From assembly GCA_964437215.1 (NCBI GenBank), contig CAYTFZ010000014.1, positions 1 to 37,504 on the forward strand: a stretch of DNA of 37,504 nt. Reading direction: 5' to 3'. Of the stretch, positions 1-9,900 are shown piece by piece. This DNA is from JAAYAN01 sp964437215 (GTDB lineage Bacteria; Bacteroidota; Ignavibacteria; Ignavibacteriales; Melioribacteraceae). Made by a program: the position numbers and the translations under genes. The notes below the pieces were generated by a model. The model made no database searches. It worked only from the letters and a program-made list of their open reading frames with translations, and was not told the DNA's origin. Within the stretch, counting starts at the first letter, position 1. Each line of letters opens with the position of its first letter.

Positions 1-64
<64 letters not shown>

Positions 65-90
65 CAAAACATAAATTAAAAGATAATTTT

Positions 91-282
91 ATGAAAGAAA
101 AAATTTTGAACTTTAAGGATGACGTAGTTAAGGAAATGAAAAAAGTTACCTGGCCGTCCAAAGAAGAATTAAAAGAATCAACATCTATAGTTATTGTAGT
201 TTGTTTAATATTAGCTTTGTTTACCTGGGTTATCGATTTAGGAATAGGTGAAGCTTTTGCACAGTTATTTAAATTATCATAA
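91..282 (+). CDS. secE: Preprotein translocase subunit SecE
   Basis: SecE is the small clamp subunit of the SecYEG channel in the inner membrane. The 63-residue protein has the short single-span form: an amphipathic N-terminal region with the family motif KKVTWPSKEEL (about residues 17-27), then one hydrophobic segment at about residues 32-52. It starts 26 bases after the tRNA-Trp and 29 bases before nusG, the usual secE position. No clear Shine-Dalgarno sequence precedes the ATG. Its partner SecY is encoded far downstream in the same window. The identification is firm from motif, size and neighbours. Confidence 0.96.
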   Translation: MKEKILNFKDDVVKEMKKVTWPSKEELKESTSIVIVVCLILALFTWVIDLGIGEAFAQLFKLS

Positions 283-311
283 TAAGCTTTATTATAAAAA
301 AGAGATTTGAA

Positions 312-860
312 TTGAGCGAAGAAATAAAAGGCAGATGGTACGTAGTTAGAACGTTTTCTGGTCACGAAAATAAAGTGAAAAATATTATTGATACCGAACT
401 GAAAGAAAACGAAATGCTTAAAGCAAGAATATACGAAGTTCTTGTTCCTATGGAAAAAGTATTTGAAGTAAAGGACGGAAAGAAAAAAACAAAAAATAAA
501 AACTTTTTTCCGGGTTACATTTTACTAAATGCAGATTTAGATAACAGAGTATTAGACTTTGTATCCAACACAGTTTCTGTTATGGGATTTTTAGGGCCCA
601 AAAATAATCCCAATCCGCTTCAACCTGATGAAGTAAAAAGAATAGTCGGCAGAATAAGCAAAGACAGCGATTCGGAACGTACAGAAACAATATTTAGGAA
701 CGGTGATATCGTGAAAATTATTGATGGACCTTTTAATAATTTTTCGGGTTACATTCAGGAAGTAAACGAAGAGAAAATGAAAATAAAAGTTATGGTGTCT
801 ATTTTCGGAAGAAAAACTCCAGTAGAGATAGATTTTGTTCAAGCAGAACTAGAAAAATAA
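312..860 (+). CDS. nusG: Transcription antitermination factor NusG
   Basis: NusG binds RNA polymerase and links it to Rho and the ribosome. The 182-residue protein has the NGN domain (RWYVVRTFSGHENKV near residues 8-22, FFPGYILL near 65-72) and a C-terminal KOW domain starting near residue 129 (RNGDIVKIIDGPF). The chosen start is TTG at 312, preceded by a purine-rich AAAGAGA. No ATG lies between it and the conserved GRWYVVRTFSG motif, so a non-ATG start is needed. Gene order secE-nusG-rplK is standard. The length is normal for the family. Confidence 0.97.
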   Translation: MSEEIKGRWYVVRTFSGHENKVKNIIDTELKENEMLKARIYEVLVPMEKVFEVKDGKKKTKNKNFFPGYILLNADLDNRVLDFVSNTVSVMGFLGPKNNPNPLQPDEVKRIVGRISKDSDSERTETIFRNGDIVKIIDGPFNNFSGYIQEVNEEKMKIKVMVSIFGRKTPVEIDFVQAELEK

Positions 861-882
861 ACAGTTAATTGTAGGTTAAGAT

Positions 883-1308
883 ATGGCAAAAAAAATAACA
901 GGATTCATTAAGTTACAGATTCCTGGAGGAAAAGCAAATCCTTCTCCGCCAGTAGGACCGGCATTAGGTCAGAAGGGTGTAAACATCATGGAGTTTTGCA
1001 AACAGTTTAATGCAAAAACTGCTGATAAAGACGGATTGATTATTCCGGTAGTGATTACGGTTTATCAGGACAAATCATTCACATTTATTACAAAAACGCC
1101 TCCGGCTGCTGTGCTATTAAAAAAAGCAACAAAAATTGAAAGCGGTTCAGCAGAACCTAACAAAACAAAAGTTGCAAAAGTATCGAAAACGCAGGTTAAA
1201 GAAATTGCAGAATTAAAAATGCCCGATTTGAATGCAGGCAGCGTAGAAGCTGCAATGAGCATGGTTGCAGGTACTGCAAGAAGTATGGGAATAACAGTAG
1301 AAGAATAA
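883..1308 (+). CDS. rplK: Large subunit ribosomal protein L11
   Basis: L11 forms the GTPase-associated stalk base with 23S rRNA and is the site of thiopeptide action. The 141-residue length is typical. The N-terminal domain carries the proline-containing segment NPSPPVGPALGQKGVNI (about residues 19-35), and the C-terminal RNA-binding domain ends with a conserved AGTARSMGI segment. The gene sits 22 bases after nusG and 34 before rplA. No L1-binding leader can be seen in the short upstream gap. Confidence 0.98.
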   Translation: MAKKITGFIKLQIPGGKANPSPPVGPALGQKGVNIMEFCKQFNAKTADKDGLIIPVVITVYQDKSFTFITKTPPAAVLLKKATKIESGSAEPNKTKVAKVSKTQVKEIAELKMPDLNAGSVEAAMSMVAGTARSMGITVEE

Positions 1309-1342
1309 GAATTTAATTAATAATTATAAGTTGGTAATTAAG

Positions 1343-2044
1343 ATGAAAGTAACCAAACGAAATAAAGAATTAAGCAAGAAAGTAGATACCAATAAAGAAT
1401 ATTCACTTGAAGAGGCGATTAAAACTCTGAAAGAAGTTTCTAAAGTGAAATTTGATGAATCTTTTGATTGCGCTATCCGATTAGGTGTAGATCCGCGTCA
1501 CGCAGACCAGATGGTAAGAGGTACAGTATCACTTCCTCATGGAACAGGAAAAGAAGTTAAGGTTCTTGTTATTTCTAAAGGCACACCTGCTGATGTTGCT
1601 TTAAATGTCGGGGCAGATTATGCTGGCTACGAAGATTATCTAGAAAAAATAAAAGGCGGATGGGCAGAAGTTGATGTTATTATTTCTACTCCCGATGCAA
1701 TGCCGGAACTTGGTAAATTAGGTAGGGTTCTTGGACCAAAAGGACTTATGCCAAATCCAAAAAGCGGTACCGTTTCTACAGATGTCGAAAAAGCCGTTAA
1801 AGAGGTTAAAGCAGGAAAAATTGAATTCCGTGTTGATAAAACTGGTATTGTGCATGTTTCTCTTGGAAAGTTAAGCTTCGGGGTCGAACAGCTTGTTGAT
1901 AATACAAAAGCATTTATCAATACAATTCTTAAGATGAAACCTTCGTCTGCAAAAGGAACATATGTTAAAAGTTTATTCCTGTCCAGCACTATGGGACCTG
2001 GAATGAAAATAGATCGTGAAAATGTATTGTCGAATATAAAATAA
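1343..2044 (+). CDS. rplA: Large subunit ribosomal protein L1
   Basis: L1 builds the mobile L1 stalk at the E site. The protein has the hallmark GKLGRVLGPKGLMPNPKSGTV in the middle (about residues 122-142, counted from the ATG) and a C-terminal segment ending in SSTMGPGMKI. I place the start at the ATG at 1343 (MKVTKRNKEL, 233 aa). The TTG at 1331 would add four residues that do not look like the family's N terminus. L1 orthologues are about 230 residues. It pairs with rplK in the usual L11 operon order. Confidence 0.97.
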   Translation: MKVTKRNKELSKKVDTNKEYSLEEAIKTLKEVSKVKFDESFDCAIRLGVDPRHADQMVRGTVSLPHGTGKEVKVLVISKGTPADVALNVGADYAGYEDYLEKIKGGWAEVDVIISTPDAMPELGKLGRVLGPKGLMPNPKSGTVSTDVEKAVKEVKAGKIEFRVDKTGIVHVSLGKLSFGVEQLVDNTKAFINTILKMKPSSAKGTYVKSLFLSSTMGPGMKIDRENVLSNIK

Positions 2045-2109
2045 TAATTTACGCACTCATATTAAATGCTTCTAAATTTAATTAATGTGAAAAGAAAAAT
2101 GGGAGAATA

Positions 2110-2631
2110 ATGAAAAAAAGCGAAAAAGAGGAAATTGTCTCTCAGATTAAAGAACTGTTAAGTAATTCCGATGCAATGTACCTTGTTGATTATAAAGGTA
2201 TTAATGTTGAAGATATGACTCAGATTCGTAAAGAATTCAGAGGAGCTGGAATTACATACAAAGTATTTAAAAACACCTTGTTTAAAAAAGCTGCTCAGCA
2301 AATTGGCGGCTATGAAAAATGTTTTGATGAGCTTGTTGGAATGACTGGTTATGCTTTTGTAAAAGATAACATTATTGCTCCGGCAAAGATAATTCAAAAA
2401 TATAATAAGGCTACTGAGAAACTAAATTTCAAAGGTTGCTTTATAGATTCTCAATTTTACGGATCAAATCAGCTCGATACACTTGCCTCAATGCCAGGAA
2501 AAGAAGAAATTATGGCATCGATTGTTGGCAGCATAGCTGCACCAGCTTCTGGAATTGTTGGAGCTTTGAATTCTGTAATAAGAGATCTAGTAAGTGTGAT
2601 TGATGAAGTTGCCAAAAAAAAGGCAGCATAA
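2110..2631 (+). CDS. rplJ: Large subunit ribosomal protein L10
   Basis: L10 anchors the L7/L12 dimers to the stalk base. The 173-residue protein has the N-terminal globular domain (IRKEFRGAGITYKVFKNTL at about residues 40-58) and a C-terminal helix rich in Ala and Val that would bind L7/L12. A GGGAGAATA sequence serves as ribosome binding site. The 65-base gap upstream is too short for the long L10 leader known from enteric bacteria, and I see no obvious kink-turn there. rplL follows after 40 bases. Confidence 0.97.
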   Translation: MKKSEKEEIVSQIKELLSNSDAMYLVDYKGINVEDMTQIRKEFRGAGITYKVFKNTLFKKAAQQIGGYEKCFDELVGMTGYAFVKDNIIAPAKIIQKYNKATEKLNFKGCFIDSQFYGSNQLDTLASMPGKEEIMASIVGSIAAPASGIVGALNSVIRDLVSVIDEVAKKKAA

Positions 2632-2671
2632 TTTAAAATTTAATTGAAGAAAATAATCAGGAGATAAAAAA

Positions 2672-3058
2672 ATGTCAGAAAAAATAACTGAAATTGTTGA
2701 GAAAATAAAAGCTTTAACATTAGTAGAAGCTTCGGAATTGAAAAAAGCTTTAGAAGAAGAATTTGGTGTAACAGCTGCTGCTCCTATGATGATGGGTGCT
2801 GCTCCTGCTGCTGCCGGTGGTGCTGCAGAAGCTCCTGCTGAAGAAAAAACTGAATTTGATGTTGTTCTTGTTAACTCAGGCGACAAAAAAATCAACGTTA
2901 TTAAAGTTGTAAGAGCTCATACTGGCTTAGGCTTGAAAGAAGCTAAAGATCTTGTTGACGGTGCTCCGAAAGTAGTTAAAGAACAAGCATCAAAAGATGA
3001 AGCTGCAAAAATTAAAGCTGAATTGGAAGAAGCTGGTGCAAAAGTAGAATTAAAGTAA
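2672..3058 (+). CDS. rplL: Large subunit ribosomal protein L7/L12
   Basis: L7/L12 is the multicopy stalk protein that recruits the translational GTPases. The 128-residue protein has an N-terminal dimerisation helix pair (1-33), a flexible hinge very rich in Ala, Gly, Pro and Met (about 34-56), and a C-terminal factor-binding domain with GLGLKEAKDLVDGAPK. A strong AGGAG lies upstream of the ATG. A perfect 13-bp hairpin follows the stop codon, which would let L7/L12 be made in excess over RpoB and RpoC. Confidence 0.98.
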   Translation: MSEKITEIVEKIKALTLVEASELKKALEEEFGVTAAAPMMMGAAPAAAGGAAEAPAEEKTEFDVVLVNSGDKKINVIKVVRAHTGLGLKEAKDLVDGAPKVVKEQASKDEAAKIKAELEEAGAKVELK

Positions 3059-3086
3059 TCAGCTTTAAATTTCATTTATAATTTTT

Positions 3087-3130
3087 AAAGTGATAATGGG
3101 AAAAATCCATTATCACTTTTGTTATTTTAC
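3087..3130 (+). terminator. rplL-rpoB intergenic hairpin (attenuator or terminator)
   Basis: AAAGTGATAATGG (3087-3099) and CCATTATCACTTT (3107-3119) pair perfectly over 13 bp around a 7-base A-rich loop, followed by the T-rich stretch TGTTATTTTA. The 119-base gap is the longest in the first operon. By analogy with the partial attenuator known between rplL and rpoB in Escherichia coli, this could reduce transcription into rpoBC. How leaky it is cannot be read from sequence. Confidence 0.8.
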
Positions 3131-3177
3131 TTAAAACGATATTTGTACCAAAAAGCGAATATTTTGGGAGGTTAGGA

Positions 3178-6100
3178 TTGAACAACAATATTAATAGCAG
3201 AATTTCATTTTCCAAAATCAGAAAGGCAATTGAAATTCCTGATTTGCTGAATGTTCAGCTAGAGTCGTTCGAAGAATTCCTGCAATTAAAAACACCGGCT
3301 TCAAAAAGACTTGATCAAGGATTGCAGAATGTTTTTCTTACAAATTTTCCTATCATGGATAATAAAGAATTCTACAGACTTGATTTTGTAGAATATTATA
3401 TAGAAAAACCTCGTTTTTCAATCGTTGAATGCGAGGAAAGAGGGCTGACTTTTGCTGCTCCATTAAAAGCAAAATTAAGGTTATCAACAAAAGATGATGA
3501 AACCAACGAATACATTAATTCTGTTGAACAGGAAGTTTATTTAGGCAATCTGCCGTTTATGACAGACAGAGGAACCTTTATAATAAACGGAGCTGAAAGA
3601 GTAATTGTAAGCCAATTGCACAGATCACCAGGAGTTGCGTTTTCTCAAAATGTTCACCCTAATGGTACACCTATTTATTCAGCACGTATTATACCATTTC
3701 GTGGTTCGTGGGTAGAATTTGCAACCGATATTAACCACGTATTATATGTATATATTGATAGAAGGAAAAAATTCCCTTCTACTACTTTATTGCGTGCACT
3801 TGGTTATGAGAGCGAAGAACAAATATTAAATTTGTTTAATTTAATAGAAGAGATAGACATTAAAGAACTTGATGTAGAAAAACATATCGGCAGAGTAGCA
3901 GCTGAAGATGTTATTGATGTTACCACTGGTGAAATATTTGTTTCTAAAGAAAGTGTGCTTTCCGAAGAAATTGTTAATGAAATAAAAAAATCTACAGTTA
4001 AAAAATTAAAACTTATATCAGCAGAAACTTCACTGGATCAGGATTTGATACTGAATACATTGAAGAAAGATACTGCAGTTACAAAGGAAGAAGCACTTTT
4101 TGCAATTTACAGACAATTAAGATCGGGTGAAGCTCCTAATCTTGATACTGCACAAGGTTTAATAGATAAACTATTTTTTAATGATAAACGTTACGATTTA
4201 GGTGAAGTTGGTCGTTTTAGAATGAATGACAGACTTGGTCTTAACATCCCTAATGATATAAGAATATTAACAGTTGATGATATCTTGGCAATTATGAAGA
4301 ATATCATAAAACTGAAAGGTGGAAATGTAAACGTTGACGATATTGACCATCTTGGAAACAGAAGGGTTAGAACTGTTGGTGAACAACTAGTTCAGCAATT
4401 CAATGTAGCGCTTGCAAGAATGTCGCGTACTATAAGAGAAAGATTGAATATGCGCGATACAGAAAATTTACAGCCGCAGGATATGGTTAACGCCAGAACA
4501 ATAAGCAGTGTAGTTAATGCTTTTTTTGGCACTAATCAGTTATCTCAATTTATGGATCAAACAAATCCATTATCGGAATTAACACATAAACGAAGAGTAT
4601 CAGCTTTAGGTCCTGGCGGTTTAACACGCGAAAGAGCTGGATTTGAAGTGCGCGACGTTCATCATTCGCATTATGGAAGACTTTGTCCTATTGAAACACC
4701 CGAAGGTCCGAATATCGGTCTTATTTCTTCTTTAACAATTTATTCCAAAGTTAACTCATATGGTTTTATTGAAACTCCATATAGAAAAGTTGAAGAAGGT
4801 GTTGTTACTGATAATGTCGATTATTTGAGTGCTGATCAGGAAGATGAATTTACTGTAGCGCAAGCAAATGCTCCAATCAAAGAGGACGGTTCTTTTATCA
4901 ACCCTAGGGTAAAATGCCGGAATAAAGGAGAATTTCCAGTTGTTCCACCACAGCAAGCTCAATATATGGATGTTGCTCCTGCACAAATTGTTAGTGCTGC
5001 CGCTTCACTTATTCCGTTTTTAGAACACGACGATGCAAACAGAGCGTTAATGGGTTCAAACATGCAGCGTCAGGCAGTTCCAGTTCTCAGACCTCAGGCT
5101 CCTATTGTTGGAACAGGCATGGAAGGCCGAATTGCAAAAGACAGCCGGAATATTATTGTTGCTGAAGATGATGGTATAATTGAATTCTCTGATTCATCAA
5201 AGATAGTAATTAAGTATGATGTAAATCCTGATGATGAGAACGTAATCTGCGGTTTTGATGATGAAAAGAGAGTTACACATAATTTAATTAAATTCAATGG
5301 CACCAACCAGGAAACTTGTGTAAACCAAAAACCGATTGTTGCTACAGGTCAGCGTGTTCAAAAAGGACAAGTATTAGCTGACGGACCGGCTATTGAAAAC
5401 GGAGAATTGGCATTGGGTAGAAATATATCCGTAGCATTTATGCCCTGGCGTGGATATAATTTTGAAGATGCTATAATAATAAATGAAAAATTAGTTGCCG
5501 AAGATGTTTTCACTTCAATACATATTGAAGAATTTGAATTACAAGTAAGGGAAACAAAACGCGGTGAAGAAGAACTTACACGCGATATTCCAAATGTAAG
5601 TGAAGAAGCCACAAAAAATCTTGACGAAAACGGTATAATCCGTGAAGGAGCCGAAGTAAAGGAAGGTGATATCCTTATTGGAAAAATTACTCCAAAAGGA
5701 GAATCTGATCCAACCCCTGAGGAAAAACTTCTGAAAGCCATTTTCGGAGATAAAGCTGGCGATGTTAAAGATGCTTCCTTAAAGGCACCTCCCGGACTCA
5801 AGGGTATTGTTATTAAAACAAGACTTTTCAGTCGTAAAAAAAGAGATGCTGATTCTAAAAAAATTGAAAAACAGCAAATTGATAAAATTGATGCTCAAAT
5901 CAGAAAGAAAAAAGATGAGCTCTATCGGACACTTGTTTTGAAACTGATAAGAATATGCAACGGTCTGAATTCTTCCGGAATTCGTGAACTTGGCGGAACT
6001 ATGGTTATCAAAAAAGGAATCAAACTTTCGGATGAATTAATTAATTCAATTGAAGATGTTACAAAGCTTGATTACACGGCAGACTGGTTTGAGGATTCAA

Positions 6101-6945
6101 AAGCAAATTCAAGAATAAAGAAATTATTCCAGAATTATTACGAACTGCAGCAGGAAATTGATGAGGAATTCAAAAGAGAAAAGCTTAAAATACAAAGCGG
6201 AGATGAATTGCCGCCGGGAATAGTACAGCTTGCAAAAGTATATGTGGCAAAGAAAAGAAAATTATCGGTTGGCGATAAAATGGCAGGACGTCACGGAAAT
6301 AAAGGTGTTGTTGCTAAAATAGTTGCTGCTGAAGATATGCCTTATCACGTGGATGGTACTCCTGTTGATATAGTACTGAATCCGCTCGGTGTTCCATCGC
6401 GTATGAACCTTGGACAGCTTTACGAAACAGCTTTGGGCTGGGTTGGTAAACAACTCGGGTTAAAATTTGAAACTCCTATTTTTGATGGAGCAGGTTATAA
6501 AGATGTGGAAGAATGGCTTGAAAAAGCTGGATTGCCAAATGGAAGCAAAGCCACATTATATGACGGACGGACAGGTGAAAAATTTCATCAAAAGGTTACT
6601 TGCGGATATATTTATATGCTTAAACTCGGCCATATGGTAGATGATAAAATACATGCACGTTCTATAGGGCCATACTCATTAATAACTCAGCAGCCGTTAG
6701 GCGGTAAAGCACAATTCGGAGGACAGAGATTCGGAGAAATGGAAGTCTGGGCTCTGGAAGGTTACGGAGCTGCAAATATTTTGCAGGAAGTGCTGACCAT
6801 TAAGAGTGATGATGTTGTTGGAAGAGCTAAAGCCTACGAATCTATTGTAAAAGGTGAGAATATTGCCGAAGCTAGTATTCCAGAGTCATTTAATGTGTTG
6901 ATTAAAGAATTGCAGGGCTTAGGTCTTGATATAAAAATAAACTAG
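3178..6945 (+). CDS. rpoB: DNA-directed RNA polymerase subunit beta
   Basis: RpoB forms half of the catalytic crab claw of RNA polymerase. The 1255-residue protein starts at TTG (3178) behind GGGAGG. The rifampicin region runs from FFGTNQLSQFMDQ at residue 449. D460, H470 and S475 match the usual sensitive residues (E. coli D516, H526, S531), so no resistance change is visible there. Other signatures are HYGRLCPIETPEGPNIGL and GDKMAGRHGNKGVVAK. A charged, coiled-coil-like stretch at roughly residues 885-1010 occupies the position of a known lineage-variable insertion. rpoC follows after 31 bases. Confidence 0.98.
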   Translation: MNNNINSRISFSKIRKAIEIPDLLNVQLESFEEFLQLKTPASKRLDQGLQNVFLTNFPIMDNKEFYRLDFVEYYIEKPRFSIVECEERGLTFAAPLKAKLRLSTKDDETNEYINSVEQEVYLGNLPFMTDRGTFIINGAERVIVSQLHRSPGVAFSQNVHPNGTPIYSARIIPFRGSWVEFATDINHVLYVYIDRRKKFPSTTLLRALGYESEEQILNLFNLIEEIDIKELDVEKHIGRVAAEDVIDVTTGEIFVSKESVLSEEIVNEIKKSTVKKLKLISAETSLDQDLILNTLKKDTAVTKEEALFAIYRQLRSGEAPNLDTAQGLIDKLFFNDKRYDLGEVGRFRMNDRLGLNIPNDIRILTVDDILAIMKNIIKLKGGNVNVDDIDHLGNRRVRTVGEQLVQQFNVALARMSRTIRERLNMRDTENLQPQDMVNARTISSVVNAFFGTNQLSQFMDQTNPLSELTHKRRVSALGPGGLTRERAGFEVRDVHHSHYGRLCPIETPEGPNIGLISSLTIYSKVNSYGFIETPYRKVEEGVVTDNVDYLSADQEDEFTVAQANAPIKEDGSFINPRVKCRNKGEFPVVPPQQAQYMDVAPAQIVSAAASLIPFLEHDDANRALMGSNMQRQAVPVLRPQAPIVGTGMEGRIAKDSRNIIVAEDDGIIEFSDSSKIVIKYDVNPDDENVICGFDDEKRVTHNLIKFNGTNQETCVNQKPIVATGQRVQKGQVLADGPAIENGELALGRNISVAFMPWRGYNFEDAIIINEKLVAEDVFTSIHIEEFELQVRETKRGEEELTRDIPNVSEEATKNLDENGIIREGAEVKEGDILIGKITPKGESDPTPEEKLLKAIFGDKAGDVKDASLKAPPGLKGIVIKTRLFSRKKRDADSKKIEKQQIDKIDAQIRKKKDELYRTLVLKLIRICNGLNSSGIRELGGTMVIKKGIKLSDELINSIEDVTKLDYTADWFEDSKANSRIKKLFQNYYELQQEIDEEFKREKLKIQSGDELPPGIVQLAKVYVAKKRKLSVGDKMAGRHGNKGVVAKIVAAEDMPYHVDGTPVDIVLNPLGVPSRMNLGQLYETALGWVGKQLGLKFETPIFDGAGYKDVEEWLEKAGLPNGSKATLYDGRTGEKFHQKVTCGYIYMLKLGHMVDDKIHARSIGPYSLITQQPLGGKAQFGGQRFGEMEVWALEGYGAANILQEVLTIKSDDVVGRAKAYESIVKGENIAEASIPESFNVLIKELQGLGLDIKIN

Positions 6946-6976
6946 CTTATTTGCTATTTATTAAGGAGAAAGTTTT

Positions 6977-9900
6977 ATGAGATTTAGAACTCAAGAAACA
7001 AAAATTAAAAATATAGAGAAACTAACAATCAGTTTAGCCAGTCCGGATGATCATCTTTCGCGTTCTCACGGAGAAGTTACAAAACCTGAGACAATTAACT
7101 ACCGTTCATTCAGACCAGAAAAAGATGGATTATTTTGCGAGAAGACATTTGGTCCGGTAAAAGACTGGGAATGTGCTTGCGGAAAATATAAAGGAATTCG
7201 TTATAAAGGAATTGTTTGTGATCGTTGCGGTGTTGAAGTTACATTAAAAAGCGTTCGTCGCGAAAGAATGGGGCATATTTCACTTGCAGTCCCAATCGTT
7301 CATATCTGGTTCTTCCGTGCATTGCCTTCTAAAATTGGTAACATCATCGGTGTATCGACGAAAGAATTACAAAAAATCATATATTATGAATCATATGTTG
7401 TAATCAATCCAGGTACAACAGGTTTAAGTGTTAAAGATCTTATTTCAGAAGATCAGTATTTTGAAATATTAAATTCACTGCCGCATGATAACGATGCTCT
7501 CGAAAATGATGATCCGAAAAAATTTATTGCAAAGATAGGCGGTGATGCTGTAAAAGAACTTTTAAGAAGAACAGATATTGAGCAGACATTTCTAGATTTA
7601 AAACAGCAGCTAAAAGAAGAGACATCGCAACAGAAAAGAGGCGATATATTAAAAAGACTTGCTGTATTGGAAGCCTTCAGAGAAAAAGAGGGAAAAGTTC
7701 CTAATAAACCAGAGTGGATGGTGATGAGTGTTATTCCAGTTATACCACCGGAATTACGCCCGCTTGTTCCGCTTGAAGGCGGCAGATTTGCCACAAGCGA
7801 TTTGAACGATCTTTATAGAAGAGTTATTATCAGAAATAACAGGCTTAAAAGATTAATTGATATAAAAGCTCCGGAAGTAATTCTACGTAATGAAAAAAGA
7901 ATGCTTCAAGAAGCTGTTGACGCACTTTTTGATAATTCGAGAAAAGCAAGCGCTGTAAGAAGTGATGGAAACAGACCTCTAAAATCATTAAGCGATATGT
8001 TAAAAGGCAAGCAAGGACGTTTTCGTCAGAACCTTTTAGGAAAACGCGTCGACTATTCGGGAAGATCTGTAATAGTTGTTGGTCCCGAATTAAAGCTTCA
8101 TCAGTGCGGTTTGCCTAAGGATATGGCTATTGAATTATTTAAACCGTTTGTTATCCGGAAGCTTATTGACAGAGGTCATTTCAAGACTGTTAAAAGTGCG
8201 CGAAAAGCTGTTGACAGAAAAGATGCAATTATTTGGGAAATATTAGAAAAAATAATCAGCGGTCACCCAGTATTGCTGAATAGAGCTCCTACTTTGCATA
8301 GATTGGGAATTCAAGCATTTCAGCCTCTTCTTATTGACAGCAAGGCCATTCAGCTTCATCCAATGGTATGTACTGCATTTAATGCAGACTTTGACGGTGA
8401 CCAGATGGCAGTTCACGTACCGCTTTCGTATGAAGCACAGCTTGAGGCTTCATTATTGATGCTTAGCAGTCATAATATTCTTTCTCCTCAAAACGGAAGT
8501 CCGATAGTTGTTCCTACCCAGGATATAGTATTAGGATGCTATTATTTAACAAAAGTTAAAATAGGAGCAAAAGGCGAAGGAAAGTTATTTAATGATATGG
8601 ATGAAGTTATGATTGCTTACAACTCAGGTGCAATTGAACTTCATGCAAAAATAAAAGTTAAGATTGATGGCGAACTAATTGAAACCACTACAGGAAGAGT
8701 TATCTTTAATAAAATAGTTCCAAAAGAAATGGGATTTTTTAACGAACTTCTTGTAAAGAAAATATTCAGCGGTTTCATTTATAAAATGTTTATCAAAATG
8801 GGTAATGAAGTTACCGCAAAATTCCTTGATAATTTAAAAGAACTTGGATTCCGTTATGCAACTGCTGCTGGAATATCAATCAGTTTCAGCGATATGATTA
8901 TTCCTGACGAAAAAGTTAATCTTGTTGCTGAATCAAATAAAAAAGTTGCCGAAGTATTAAGCGAATTTGAACAAGGTCTTATTACAGATGCGGAAAGATA
9001 TAATAAAATAATAGATATATGGACACATACTACTAATAACGTTAGTAAATCGCTTATGGAAAGGATTAAAACAGACCAGAGCGGATTTAATTCGTTACAT
9101 ATGATGGTTGATTCCGGGGCAAGAGGCTCGCAAGAACAGGTACGACAGCTTGCAGGCATGAGAGGATTAATGATGAAACCTCAAAAAAGCTTGACAGGAC
9201 AGAGCGGTGAAATTATAGAAAATCCGATTGTTGCAAATTTTAAAGAAGGATTATCGGTTCTCGAATATTTCATTTCAACGCACGGTGCCCGTAAAGGTTT
9301 GGCAGATACTGCTCTTAAAACNNNNNNNNNNNNNNNNNNNNNNNNNNNNNNNNNNNNNNNNNNNNNNNNNNNNNNNNNNNNNNNNNNNNNNNNNNNNNNN
9401 NNNNNNNNNNNNNNNNNNNNNACAACAGGTCAACAGGTAGAAATCGGTGAAGCAGTTGGTATAATTGCTGCACAATCTATTGGTGAACCTGGTACTCAGC
9501 TTACACTTCGTACATTCCACCTTGGTGGTACATCTTCGCGTATTGCTTCTCAATCTCAAGTAGAAACTGCTATTGCGGGTATTGTACGATACGAAAAAAT
9601 AAACTATGTTGAAAAATCTGATTTTCTGGGTAAAGTAAAAGTTGTTATCGGCCGCAGAGGATCAGTTGGTATTTATGATGATGATAACAGACAAATTAAA
9701 AAATATGATATCCCTTATGGTGCTGAATTATTAGTTAATGACGGACAAGAAGTTAAAAAACGTCAAGCGCTTTATAACCACGATCCTTATAATGCACTTA
9801 TTTTATCGGATATTGGCGGTCGTGTTGCATTCCAGGATCTTGTTGATAACAATACACTTCAGCAAGTAGCAGATGAACAGACAGGTCACGTACAAAAGGT

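Noticed and set aside
1331..1342. Earlier TTG start for rplA adding four residues
   Set aside because: The ATG at 1343 gives the canonical MKVTKRNKEL start and family length.
2045..2109. L10/L12-binding leader before rplJ
   Set aside because: The 65-base interval shows no convincing stem or kink-turn.
3122..3165. GATATTTG at 3138 as a Bacteroidota-type promoter for rpoB
   Set aside because: One mismatch in the -7 box, and the only upstream TTTG is 16 bases away, which is too short for the consensus.
5358..5801. A 147-codon reading frame on the - strand within rpoB
   Set aside because: It is antisense to conserved rpoB sequence, is rich in Ser and Phe as such shadows are, and has no ribosome binding site or neighbours on that strand.
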